Source: Actinomycetota bacterium
GTDB lineage: Bacteria > Actinomycetota > Rubrobacteria > Rubrobacterales > Rubrobacteraceae
Assembly (NCBI GenBank): GCA_902810695.1
Contig: CADDYV010000025.1
Location: 1-46,539 of the forward strand
DNA length: 46,539 nucleotides
Direction of reading: 5' to 3'
Positions 23,582 to 31,370 of this stretch are shown one piece after another; position 1 is the stretch's first letter, and every line of letters starts with the position of its first letter. The notes beneath the pieces are model-generated. The model saw nothing but the letters and a program-made list of their open reading frames with translations. It searched no databases and was not told the DNA's origin. The position numbers and the translations under genes were made by a program.

Positions 23582-24152
23582 ACGGCTTTCCCACCGAGGG
23601 CTCGCCCGAAGATCGTCGCTATCGGTGTACATGTCGAGCGGGGTGATAGCTGATTTCTCGAATATCCGGGCGACGGATCCGGCGGTGAACTTGGCGCTGA
23701 TCTCGGCGCTCATCCCCTCGCCCTCCGCGAAGGACACACGCAGGTCCAGCTCGGATAAATAGACTTCCTGCTCGACCTTCGAGTCGAGCCACATCTCCAT
23801 GCAGGATTTCTCCGGATCGTAGGCCGCGCGGTGCTCAAACAGGTCTGGGTGGAACCCGCCACCGAGGTTTTCGTTCAGGACTTTCAGCAGGTTCTTGTCG
23901 AAGCGCGTCCGGGCGATGATCCCCCGGCCCTGTCCCGCAGTATGGAGAGCTCGGCACGGGTCTGGTAGTACTCGGGTAGCTCCGTTATCTTCTCAAAGAG
24001 CCTGGAGCCTTCGGCATCGTAGAGGTATTTGGGCCACGGTGAGAGGTCCTTCGGCTCACCGAGCAGCCCGGCGCGGACGTCGCGAGCCATCTGAAAGTGC
24101 CTTCTTCGGGGTTTTCGAGCTTAAAGATCTCCAGGCTCCCTCTGCGTTCCAC
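23578..24152 (-). pseudogene. egtD: Broken egtD (histidine N-alpha-methyltransferase)
   Basis: Remnant of the SAM-dependent enzyme that trimethylates histidine to hercynine, the first step of ergothioneine synthesis. The head begins at GTG 24152 ([15 protein letters not shown]), then needs a one-base shift near 24092 to continue as [15 protein letters not shown] and [19 protein letters not shown]. Near 23940 the middle is missing: the sequence jumps to the C-terminal part ([19 protein letters not shown], then EISAKFTAGSVARIFEK). A final shift near 23610 is needed to end as LFGRALGGKAV at the TAG at 23580. Only ~190 of ~320 residues remain, and the SAM-binding core is lost. Three lesions make a sequencing artefact unlikely. 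Confidence 0.85.
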
Positions 24153-24179
24153 GGTGCCGTTCTCCTTCCTCGGAGCCTA

Positions 24180-24965
24180 CTACAGCGGCCTGAGCGACGC
24201 GTTTCCTTCACGACTTACCAGGAGCATGTGCCGGTCGGGTACGCGCCGCCATTTTTCGTCTTTGTAGAGGCGCTCCGAGGCCACGACGACCGCTTCCGGG
24301 AACGCTTCTCCATCCTCGATGAAGTACAGGGAGTTGCCTTCGCCTTCCTGTGAATAGCGCGTGAAGGCCATGTCCTTGCCGTCTGTGATCGCCAGGTTCA
24401 GGTGCGTCTGCACACCGAGCCTTTCGCAGACCTCCGAGACGTGGCGGACGGTCGCGGCGAGAGCTTCCGCGAGATCACTCTCCCTCAAGCGGTCGAGCAG
24501 GGTGGCGAAGATCGTCTCCGAGTCCGTAACGCCGAGCAACCCGGCATAGGACTCGTCGCTTAAAGAGTCGCGCAGAGCGCGCATCGCCGTGTGGCGGAAG
24601 TTCTCTATCGCGCCGTTGTGCATGAACGTGTAAGGACCCGAGGAGAACGGCGGAACCCCGCTCTCTTCGACCGGAAGCCCCGGCGTCGCGCTCCGGACGG
24701 CGGCGAAGATGTTTTGGGCTTTGATCTTCGGCGCTATCCCCGCGAAGGTCCGGTCAGCCCACAGCGGTTTGTCCGAGCGGTAGACGGCTGGCTCCTCGCC
24801 CGACCACGGGACGTACCATCCCGTCCCGAAGCCGTCGGCGTTTACCACGCCGCTCATCATCTCCTGGGGCGCGTAGCTCTGTACCAGGAGCGAGTGCTCC
24901 GGCTCCAGGAGAACCGAGGAGAGCGTAACCTCCGGCCCGCCCAGATAGGCAACCATGCGGCACAT
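24180..24965 (-). CDS. egtC: Ergothioneine biosynthesis amidohydrolase EgtC
   Basis: Class II glutamine-amidotransferase-fold hydrolase that removes the gamma-glutamyl group from gamma-glutamyl-hercynylcysteine sulfoxide. The nucleophile is Cys2 (after Met removal, CRMVAYLGG). Other marks are the NADGFGTGWY loop near residue 43, HNGAIENF near 116 (the GFGxxW and HNG signatures), and VVASERL near the end. 261 residues is normal. It lies between egtB and the egtD wreck, as in actinobacterial egtBCD clusters. It appears intact even though the first enzyme of the path is not. The upstream 70 bp contain short direct repeats. Confidence 0.92.
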   Translation of the reverse strand: MCRMVAYLGGPEVTLSSVLLEPEHSLLVQSYAPQEMMSGVVNADGFGTGWYVPWSGEEPAVYRSDKPLWADRTFAGIAPKIKAQNIFAAVRSATPGLPVEESGVPPFSSGPYTFMHNGAIENFRHTAMRALRDSLSDESYAGLLGVTDSETIFATLLDRLRESDLAEALAATVRHVSEVCERLGVQTHLNLAITDGKDMAFTRYSQEGEGNSLYFIEDGEAFPEAVVVASERLYKDEKWRRVPDRHMLLVSREGNASLRPL

Positions 24966-24974
24966 GTTAGCTCT

Positions 24975-25039
24975 CAGCCATCAGCATTCAGCCATCAGCC
25001 TTTCTTTCGTCGAGGCCTGATCGCTGACACCTGATCGCT
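24975..25039. repeat. Two short direct-repeat pairs with a common 14-bp period
   Basis: CAGCCATCAGC occurs at 24975-24985 and 24989-24999; CCTGATCGCT occurs at 25016-25025 and 25030-25039. Both pairs are spaced 14 bp apart. They fill the gap between egtC and egtB, and the last overlaps the egtB stop. Too few and short to be CRISPR; they look like slipped-strand minisatellite-type repeats. Confidence 0.6.
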
Positions 25040-26345
25040 ACCTCGCACAGCGAAAGCCCACGAAGAGCTGGCGCCGGATGGGGTAGTCCCAGTTGCGGAA
25101 GGTGTTGCGGATGGCGCAGGGACGGGTCGCCCAGGAGCCGCCGCGCAGGACCTTGTAGTCTGGGCCGAAGAAGACCTCCGAGTACTCCCTGTACGGGAAG
25201 CTCTCGAATCCGGGATAGGCCGCGAAGTCCGAAGCGGTCCACTCCCACACGTCCCCGATCATACCCAGGACGCCGTATGCGCTCGCGCCCGCTGGGTACG
25301 CGCCGACCTGCGCCGGGCGGAAGGCGAGTTGGTCCAGGTTGGCTTTCTCGGGTGTTGGTTGCTCCTCTCCCCACGGATAAAGAAGCCTCTTGGTCTCCGT
25401 CTTCGGGTCCCAAGAGGCCGCCTTCTCCCACTCCGCTTCCGTCGGAAGCCGCTTGCCGGCCCACCGGGTGTATGCGTCGGCTTCGTACCACGAGACGTGC
25501 ACGACCGGCGCGCCGGCATCCAACGGTTCGTCGAAGCCGAAACGCTCGGTCCACCAGTCGTGGGGTTCCTTCTGGTACCAGTGCTTGGGAGCGGAGATAC
25601 CGTTCTCCCGGATCCAATCCCAGCCTACCGGGTCCCACAGCTCTCTCTTCTCATAGCCGCCGTCCTCGACGAACTCCAGGTAGGAGCCGTTGGTTACGGG
25701 CGTTGTGTCTATGTAGAAGCCCGGCAGGTGCACTTCGTAAGCCGGTCCCTCGTTATCCAGCGCGAGTTCCTCGTCATCGGTGCCCATGACAAACCTGCCG
25801 CCGGGCACGAAGACCATCTCCTCTTCGGGCGGGTTGCCTGCGGGGAGTTGCCTCTGTTCTGGTGGCTCGTAGCCCCTGCCCTTCTTGAGCTGGAGAGTCT
25901 GCAGCATCGTCTCGTTGTGCTGGGCCTCGTGCTGGATGACCATGTTGTAGACGAAGCCGTCTTTAAGAAGCGCATCGCCGGATTCGAGGTCCGCTTTCTG
26001 CAGTTCCTTGAGGACCTGTTCCCGAATGGTGTCGAGATAGCGGTCTGCCGACGCCCTGTCCAGCATCTCCAGCGAGGGACGTTCGCTGCGAGGTGTGATC
26101 GTGGCGTCGTAGATCTCGAAGAGAGCTTGCTCGGAGAGTTCTTTGCCGAATGCCTCTTTGAGCAGCCAGAGCTCTTCGTAGTTGGCGATGTGGCCGTAGT
26201 CCCAGATCAGGGGACTCATGATCTCATCGTGCTGCGCGTAGAGGTCTTCGTCGGATACGCTCTCTAGTAGCCATCTGGTACGCTCCCTCGCCTCCTGCAA
26301 CGCGCGGGCGAGGTCTTCTTTGAGAGTCTGCTTTCGAGTATCCAT
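25038..26345 (-). CDS. egtB: Ergothioneine biosynthesis iron-dependent sulfoxide synthase EgtB
   Basis: Non-heme iron enzyme that joins hercynine to gamma-glutamylcysteine (or cysteine) with oxygen. The N-terminal DinB-like helical domain (~1-160) carries YGHIANYEELWLL and the QHEAQHNETMLQ iron-ligand region. The C-terminal formylglycine-generating-enzyme-like domain (~180-435) has GNPP..., PVTNGSYLEF, RLPTEAEWEKAA and RGGSWATRP, ending in GFRCAR. The ATG at 26345 (MDTRKQTLKEDL) fits the family start; the 12 extra upstream codons do not, although no clear ribosome site precedes either. 435 residues is normal. With egtD broken it may lack its hercynine substrate unless a second egtD exists. 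Confidence 0.93.
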   Translation of the reverse strand: MDTRKQTLKEDLARALQEARERTRWLLESVSDEDLYAQHDEIMSPLIWDYGHIANYEELWLLKEAFGKELSEQALFEIYDATITPRSERPSLEMLDRASADRYLDTIREQVLKELQKADLESGDALLKDGFVYNMVIQHEAQHNETMLQTLQLKKGRGYEPPEQRQLPAGNPPEEEMVFVPGGRFVMGTDDEELALDNEGPAYEVHLPGFYIDTTPVTNGSYLEFVEDGGYEKRELWDPVGWDWIRENGISAPKHWYQKEPHDWWTERFGFDEPLDAGAPVVHVSWYEADAYTRWAGKRLPTEAEWEKAASWDPKTETKRLLYPWGEEQPTPEKANLDQLAFRPAQVGAYPAGASAYGVLGMIGDVWEWTASDFAAYPGFESFPYREYSEVFFGPDYKVLRGGSWATRPCAIRNTFRNWDYPIRRQLFVGFRCAR

Positions 26346-26377
26346 AACGATGAATGGTAGAGGCAGGAGTACCCCTG

Positions 26378-27331
26378 TCAAGTAACTTGCAAAACGATCT
26401 TGCCTCGTCCGTGCCCGGAGTCGAGGCGTTCATGCGCTTTGCCAACCTCGGTGAGGTCGAGCGTCTCGTCCACGAGCGGCTTCAGCTGGCCGCGCTCGAT
26501 GAGGCGGGTCATCTCCTGCAGGCGCTGGCGCTCCCTGGTGAGGAACACGCCATAGAGCGTCTGGTTCTTCGTGTAGAGCCCGGTGAGGTCGCCCTGCGTC
26601 CCGAGTATCGTGGCGATCCGTCCGAAGGGCCGGGTGTAGGCGACGCTCTGGACGCAGATATCCCCGCCCACGGTGTCGAAGACGGCATCCACGCCTTCGC
26701 CCGCGGTCTCCTCTAGCGCCACCTCTGAGGTGTCCTGGTCTCTGTAGTCCACGGCGGCGTCGGCGCCGAGATCTCTCAGCGTCTTCTGGTTGTCCGCTCC
26801 CGCCGTCGCCAGGACCCGCGCTCCGGAGGCTTTGGCGAGCTGGATCGCGAACGACCCCACCCCGCCGGCTCCGCCGTGGATCAGGACGGTCTCTCCCACC
26901 CCGACACCGAGCCTGCGCACGATCGCCTCGTAGGCGGTTCCGCCCGCGAGCGGTACCGCCGCAGCCTCGATGTGGCTGAGCGACGGGGGTTTTCTCGCCA
27001 CTATCCTCGCCGGGACCACATCGTACTCGGCGTAGCTCCCGTTGGATCTCTCGCCGAATACCTCCGGCGTGTAGTAGACCTCGTCTCCGGCAGAGAAATC
27101 ATCCACCCCGGGACCGACCTCCTCCACGACCCCGGAGACATCCGCGCCGAGGATTACCGGGGGTTCGAGCCCGAAGGCCCTTCCCTCGGCCCGGATCTTG
27201 GCGTCTACCGGGTTGGTCCCGGCTGCTACCACCCTGACCAGCAACTCTCCAGGCCCTGCCTCCGGCTTCGGGACATCCCTCTCCTCGAACAACTCCGGGG
27301 ACCCAAACTCCGGTGTAACCATCGCGCGCAT
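26378..27331 (-). CDS. NADP-dependent quinone oxidoreductase / zinc-free MDR
   Basis: A 317-residue medium-chain reductase of the zeta-crystallin/QOR group. It lacks the zinc cysteine cluster. The GroES-like domain has GTNPVDAKIR and ILGADVSGVV (the QOR 'GxDxxG' block). The Rossmann loop is HGGAGGVGSFAIQLAK, followed by ATAGADNQKTLRDLGADAA, and the tail is GKIVLQVT. Such enzymes reduce quinones or enals with NADPH. The ATG at 27331 follows GGAGAGGAG and is preferred over the upstream extension. The gene ends 32 bp before egtB on the same strand, so it may head the egt transcript and join a redox-protection unit. Confidence 0.9.
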   Translation of the reverse strand: MRAMVTPEFGSPELFEERDVPKPEAGPGELLVRVVAAGTNPVDAKIRAEGRAFGLEPPVILGADVSGVVEEVGPGVDDFSAGDEVYYTPEVFGERSNGSYAEYDVVPARIVARKPPSLSHIEAAAVPLAGGTAYEAIVRRLGVGVGETVLIHGGAGGVGSFAIQLAKASGARVLATAGADNQKTLRDLGADAAVDYRDQDTSEVALEETAGEGVDAVFDTVGGDICVQSVAYTRPFGRIATILGTQGDLTGLYTKNQTLYGVFLTRERQRLQEMTRLIERGQLKPLVDETLDLTEVGKAHERLDSGHGRGKIVLQVT

Positions 27332-27511
27332 GTTTGCTCCTCTCCGCTGCGTAACTCTGATTTTCTGTGCCCGGCGTGCCGGTTTTCCAAACGAGGACCT
27401 CTGGATAAACGGTCTCCGGGCGGGGACGGTGGCGGAGACTTCCGCTCGCTGCGTCCTCAACAAGGGACGTAAATGTTTAGAATACACAGAGAAGTTGGGA
27501 AAGGAGGCGGA

Positions 27512-28048
27512 ATGCCTGAGAGAGAGCCACAGGCGGCACGGGAATTGACGGGGGCGTTCGGAGAGTCTTACCAGACGTTCGTGAAGAACGTTGCGGAGGC
27601 ACAGCAGAGAAACACCAGGCTCGCCCAGGGTTGGTTCGAGGGCGTCACCGGTCTTTTGGAGAGCCAGATGGAGACCAACCGGGCCCTGACGAAAGCTATG
27701 GAGTCCTACGTCTCCGTCGTGGACGAGGCGTTGAAGAGCCAGGAGCGGACCAACCGCGCCCTGAAGGACAGCCTGGAAGCCTACCGGGAGGTTATCGAAC
27801 GGGCGAACGGGATCCAGCAGCGCAACGCCGATATCACGCGCAGCTTCTTCGAGAGCATGACCGGTGAACTGGAGGAGCAGGTGCAGAGCAACCAGAAGAT
27901 GGCTCGGGAGCTGACGGAGGGTTCGCAGAGACAGCTGGAAGCATTCCAGAAAATGCTCCAGGAGGCCGCGAACTCCTACGCGAGCCTGCTGAACGCCCCC
28001 TACGACTTCTACCGGCGGGCGATGGGGGCTGCGAGAAAAACCGAGTAG
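27512..28048 (+). CDS. Phasin-like coiled-coil protein
   Basis: A 178-residue, almost wholly helical, amphipathic protein rich in Gln, Glu, Asn and Arg. It contains ~30-residue internal repeats, each with a (N/Q)R(A/N)(L/T) turn, for example ESQMETNRALTKAMESY and KSQERTNRALKDSLEAY. This is the look of phasins, which coat polyhydroxyalkanoate granules, but no PHA synthase is in the window, so the label is tentative. The ATG at 27512 has AAAGGAGGCGG in front. TAGAAT at 27478-27483 is a plausible -10. It is followed 32 bp later by the semialdehyde dehydrogenase and may share its transcript. Confidence 0.5.
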   Translation: MPEREPQAARELTGAFGESYQTFVKNVAEAQQRNTRLAQGWFEGVTGLLESQMETNRALTKAMESYVSVVDEALKSQERTNRALKDSLEAYREVIERANGIQQRNADITRSFFESMTGELEEQVQSNQKMARELTEGSQRQLEAFQKMLQEAANSYASLLNAPYDFYRRAMGAARKTE

Positions 28049-28080
28049 TAGAGCTACTGCAGACGTACAGAGGAGGTGCC

Positions 28081-29550
28081 ATGCAGCAGACGCAAGAAAC
28101 GCTCCGGCGGGTCAGAAACTTCGTGGGCGGCATCTGGGAGGATGCGGACGGGCTCGAAACCGAAGCCGTCTACGACCCGGCCACGGGGAAGGTGATAGCC
28201 CAGAGTCCTCTCTCCACCTACCAGGACGTAGACAGGGCCGTCAAAGCCGCCCAAGCTGCCTTCTCCGGGTGGGCTGCTACCCCGGTGGTCAAGCGTACCC
28301 AGATCTTGTTTCGCCTCAAGATGCTTATGGAAGAGCACTTTGAGGAACTGAGAGACCTCGTTACTTTAGAGAATGGCAAGGATGCTAAAGATGCCGCTGG
28401 TGAGGTAAGACGCGGCATCGAGGTGGTGGAGTTCGCCTGCGGGATGCCTACCCTGCTTATGGGGGAGACGGTAAGGGATGTGGCTTCTGGGATAGACAAC
28501 GCAAGCTACCGCTACCCGCTGGGGGTGGTGGCAGCGATAACCCCATTCAACTTCCCCTGCATGGTTCCTTTGTGGACTTTGCCCATAGCGATAGGGGCGG
28601 GCAACACCTACATCTTGAAACCTTCTGAGAGAACCCCTTTATCCGCCCAGAGGTTAGGGGAGCTTCTTATGGAAGCCGGTCTTCCAGAAGGGGTCTTCAA
28701 CATAGTTAATGGGGCCAAGGAAGCGGTTAACGCAATACTTGAGCATCCGGGGATAAAGGCCCTCTCCTTTGTAGGCTCTCAGCCGGTAGCTGAGCATGTC
28801 TACCGGGTAGGATGCGCCCATGGCAAAAGGGTGCAGGCTCTCGCAGGAGCCAAAAACGCCATGATCGCCATGCCCGATGCGGTTTTGGAGAGAGCAGTTC
28901 CGAACATCATCTCCAGTGCTTACGGCAACGCAGGAGAGAGATGCCTTGCCGGAAGCGTGCTTATAGCGGTGGGAACCGAAGAAGAGCAAGAGAGGCTCAT
29001 AGAGAAGGTAAAGAAGGCAGCCTCAGAGATGAAAGTAGGTCCTGGATACGAAGAGGGATCCGAGCTAACACCCCTCATCCGTGACTCCCACCGGGAGAAG
29101 GTAAGAGGCTATGTAGACCTGGCAGAAGAGGAAGGAGCAGAAGTAGTCCTCGATGGAAGGGTGCCCCCAAGAGAAGAAGGCTTTTTCTTTGGGCCCACCA
29201 TCCTCGATAAGGTAACAGAGAAGATGCGGGTAGCGAGAGAGGAGATATTTGGGCCTGTGCTCTCGGTGGTGCGGGTAGGCACCCTCGACGAAGCCATAGA
29301 GTTCACCAACGCATCACCCTTTGGCAACGCCTGCTCGATCTACACCGAGAGTGGTTCTGCGGTGCGGCACTTCAGGGAGCATGTGGAAGCGGGGATGTTG
29401 GGGGTGAATGTAGGAGTAGCAGCACCCATGGCGTTCTTCCCGTTCAACGGGATAAAGAAGTCCTTCTATGGGGACTTGCACGCAACCGGCAAGGATGGAG
29501 TAAGGTTTTTCACCGAAAACAAGGTCCAGATTACCCGCTGGCTCTCCTGA
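28081..29550 (+). CDS. mmsA: Methylmalonate-semialdehyde dehydrogenase (acylating)
   Basis: Oxidises methylmalonate semialdehyde with NAD and CoA to propionyl-CoA (or malonate semialdehyde to acetyl-CoA), at the end of valine, and in some bacteria inositol, catabolism. 489 residues, of which the family marks are VAAITPFNFPCMVPLW, the NAD loop FVGSQPVAEHVY, the catalytic Cys in NAGERCLAGS, and FFPFNGIKKSFYGDLHA. The ATG follows GAGGAGGTGCC. From about 28300 onward codon use differs from neighbours and from its own first 220 bp: many AGA/AGG, ATA, GTA and TTA codons. This hints at recombination with foreign DNA. Propionyl-CoA made here could feed the carboxylase encoded at 40-44 kb. Confidence 0.94.
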   Translation: MQQTQETLRRVRNFVGGIWEDADGLETEAVYDPATGKVIAQSPLSTYQDVDRAVKAAQAAFSGWAATPVVKRTQILFRLKMLMEEHFEELRDLVTLENGKDAKDAAGEVRRGIEVVEFACGMPTLLMGETVRDVASGIDNASYRYPLGVVAAITPFNFPCMVPLWTLPIAIGAGNTYILKPSERTPLSAQRLGELLMEAGLPEGVFNIVNGAKEAVNAILEHPGIKALSFVGSQPVAEHVYRVGCAHGKRVQALAGAKNAMIAMPDAVLERAVPNIISSAYGNAGERCLAGSVLIAVGTEEEQERLIEKVKKAASEMKVGPGYEEGSELTPLIRDSHREKVRGYVDLAEEEGAEVVLDGRVPPREEGFFFGPTILDKVTEKMRVAREEIFGPVLSVVRVGTLDEAIEFTNASPFGNACSIYTESGSAVRHFREHVEAGMLGVNVGVAAPMAFFPFNGIKKSFYGDLHATGKDGVRFFTENKVQITRWLS

Positions 29551-29590
29551 ACAAGCTGACCGCCGCCTCGTAAGCGCCGCGCTGTGCCGC

Positions 29591-29618
29591 TGGACGGCTC
29601 GCTCCAGACCTGTATAAT
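29591..29618 (+). promoter_or_regulatory. Promoter of the cysM-mec-cysO-moeZ operon (leaderless)
   Basis: TGGACG (29591-29596), 16-bp spacer, perfect TATAAT (29613-29618). The cysM ATG begins nine bases after the -10, so transcription starts at or next to it. No ribosome binding site is present. Confidence 0.65.
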
Positions 29619-29627
29619 AAATCCGAC

Positions 29628-30551
29628 ATGATTACTCGGATTAAGGACAGGCTTGGCGTAAGCCCCACGGAACTCGTAGGGAACACCCCGCTCTTCGAGC
29701 TTTCGAGCATCGGGAGCGAGGTTCCCGGGGTCAGGATACTGGGCAAGGCGGAGTGGTACAACCCCGGCGGGTCGGTCAAAGACAGGCCCGCTTTGTGGAT
29801 GATCCGGGACGGCGAGCAGAGCGGAAAGCTCACGCCGGAGAAGACGATTCTCGATGCAACGAGCGGAAACACGGGGATCGCCTACGCCTGGATCGGGGCG
29901 GCGCTCGGGTACAAAGTAAAGCTGTGTATGCCCAAAAACGCGAGCGAGGAGCGCAAGAAGATCCTGCGCGCCTACGGGGTGGAGTTCGTACTCACCGATC
30001 CCGGAGAAGGCTCAGACGGAGCCATCCGCGAGGCGAGGCGGCTCTACGAAGAGGAGCCGGAGAGATACTTCTACCCCGACCAGTACTCCAATCCGGCAAA
30101 CCCCCGCTCGCACTACGAGTCAACCGCGCCGGAGATCTGGGAGCAGACCGAGGGTGATATCACGCACTTCGTGGCGGGGCTCGGGACGAGCGGCACGTTC
30201 GTCGGGACGGCGAGCCGTCTCAAGGAGTACAACCCGGAGATAAAGGTGATCTCCTTCGAGCCGGACTCGCCGTTTCACGGGATCGAGGGCATGAAGCACA
30301 TGGAGAGCGCGATCGTGCCCCAGATCTACGACCCGACCATCGCGGATGAGAACCGCTCCACCGCGACCGAAGAGGCCTACGAGATGGTCAAGCGGGTCGC
30401 GCGCGAGGAAGGACTTCTCATCGGCATCTCGGCGGGGGCTGCCGTGGCGACTTCTCTGAAGGTTGCGAAAGAGATAGAATCCGGGGTCGTCGTGGCGATA
30501 CTGCCCGATGGGGCAGACAAGTATCTCTCCGAGAGCTTCTGGGAGGAGTAG
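29628..30551 (+). CDS. cysM: CysM-type cysteine synthase (sulfur carrier-dependent)
   Basis: PLP enzyme of the cysteine synthase family: replaces the activated hydroxyl of (O-phospho)serine with sulfur from a protein thiocarboxylate. Marks are the N-terminal PTELVGNTPL, the Schiff-base Lys in YNPGGSVKDRPA near residue 51, the phosphate loop ATSGNTGIA, and GLGTSGTFVG. It lacks the C-terminal CBS domains of cystathionine beta-synthases. The assignment as CysM rather than CysK rests on the next three genes, which encode the hydrolase, the carrier CysO and the activating enzyme MoeZ, exactly as in the mycobacterial pathway. The stop is 3 bp before mec. Confidence 0.92.
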   Translation: MITRIKDRLGVSPTELVGNTPLFELSSIGSEVPGVRILGKAEWYNPGGSVKDRPALWMIRDGEQSGKLTPEKTILDATSGNTGIAYAWIGAALGYKVKLCMPKNASEERKKILRAYGVEFVLTDPGEGSDGAIREARRLYEEEPERYFYPDQYSNPANPRSHYESTAPEIWEQTEGDITHFVAGLGTSGTFVGTASRLKEYNPEIKVISFEPDSPFHGIEGMKHMESAIVPQIYDPTIADENRSTATEEAYEMVKRVAREEGLLIGISAGAAVATSLKVAKEIESGVVVAILPDGADKYLSESFWEE

Positions 30552-30554
30552 CCT

Positions 30555-30974
30555 TTGCCGCTCAAGATAGGCCGGGGAGACATCGGGCACATCGAGGAGC
30601 ACGCGAAGGAAGCGTACCCCGAAGAGTGCGCCGGGGTTCTCGTCGGGATGGATGTGGGCGAGATGAAGATCGTGGTGGACGTGTGGCGCGCGGATAACAC
30701 CCACGAGGGCGAACGCGGGCGCCGCTTCCTCATAGAGCCGTTGAAGATCAAAGAGTTCGAGGAGAGGGCGCAGGAGCGGGACCTGGACGTGCTCGGGTTC
30801 TACCACTCCCACCCCGACCATCCGGCAGAGCCCTCCGACTACGACCGGGAGCACGCCTGGCCCGGCTGGTCCTACGTTATCGCTTCTGTGAGTGAGGACG
30901 GGTTGAAGGACGTGCGCTCCTGGGTGCTCAAAGATGATCGCACGGGATACGACGAGGAGTCGCTGGTACAGTAG
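30555..30974 (+). CDS. mec: Mec-type JAMM/MPN zinc metallopeptidase
   Basis: A 139-residue JAB1/MPN hydrolase. The JAMM motif is complete: an upstream Glu in YPEECAGVL, then HSHPDHPAEPSDYD with the two histidines and the Asp that hold zinc. In the mycobacterial pathway Mec+ cuts cysteine from the CysO-cysteine adduct. Here it could also trim the two residues that follow the Gly-Gly of the carrier encoded next. The TTG at 30555 is the start (LPLKIGRGDIG), overlapping no other gene. Tight packing after cysM supports co-transcription. Confidence 0.92.
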   Translation: MPLKIGRGDIGHIEEHAKEAYPEECAGVLVGMDVGEMKIVVDVWRADNTHEGERGRRFLIEPLKIKEFEERAQERDLDVLGFYHSHPDHPAEPSDYDREHAWPGWSYVIASVSEDGLKDVRSWVLKDDRTGYDEESLVQ

Positions 30975-31018
30975 TTTCTCCGCAGGTTTTCAGAAGGATT
31001 TAGGGAAGGAGTCCTGAT

Positions 31019-31297
31019 ATGCCGAAGGTGAAGATCCCCACCCCTTTGAGACAGTATGCTGGCGGGAATTCCGAGGTCTCGGTCTCCGGTGGTACGGCCG
31101 GTGAGACCCTCGGTAATCTTGCCGATGAGTACCCGGATCTCAAGCAGCACCTCTATACCGGCGACGGCAAGCTGCGGTCGTTCGTGAACGTCTACAAGGG
31201 TGACGAGGACATCCGCTATCTCGATGGCCCCGACACGGCGGTGGCGGAGGAAGATGAGATCTCCATCATCCCCTCCATCGCCGGCGGCCGATGTTGA
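31019..31297 (+). CDS. cysO: CysO-like ThiS/MoaD-family sulfur carrier with Arg-Cys tail
   Basis: A 92-residue ubiquitin-fold sulfur carrier. The core has PTPLRQYAGGNSEVSVSGGT and ends ISIIPSIAGGRC. Working carriers end in Gly-Gly, which is adenylated by MoeZ and converted to thiocarboxylate. Here Arg-Cys follows the Gly-Gly, so the protein should need trimming before use, presumably by the JAMM peptidase encoded just upstream. The ATG follows AAGGAGT. It sits third in the cysM-mec-cysO-moeZ order. The carrier's route to cysteine resists oxidative damage better than free sulfide, which suits an organism with other redox genes. Confidence 0.9.
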   Translation: MPKVKIPTPLRQYAGGNSEVSVSGGTAGETLGNLADEYPDLKQHLYTGDGKLRSFVNVYKGDEDIRYLDGPDTAVAEEDEISIIPSIAGGRC

Positions 31298-31370
31298 AAT
31301 TTAGATAAGCAAGGTTTTCGGTGCTGATACGCACCGCCACATTTGAACGCTGAAGAGAGGTTTTTACATT

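Noticed and set aside
24975-25039. Possible CRISPR or attachment site
   Set aside because: Only two copies of each 10-11-bp unit with 3-4-bp spacers, and no cas or integrase genes.
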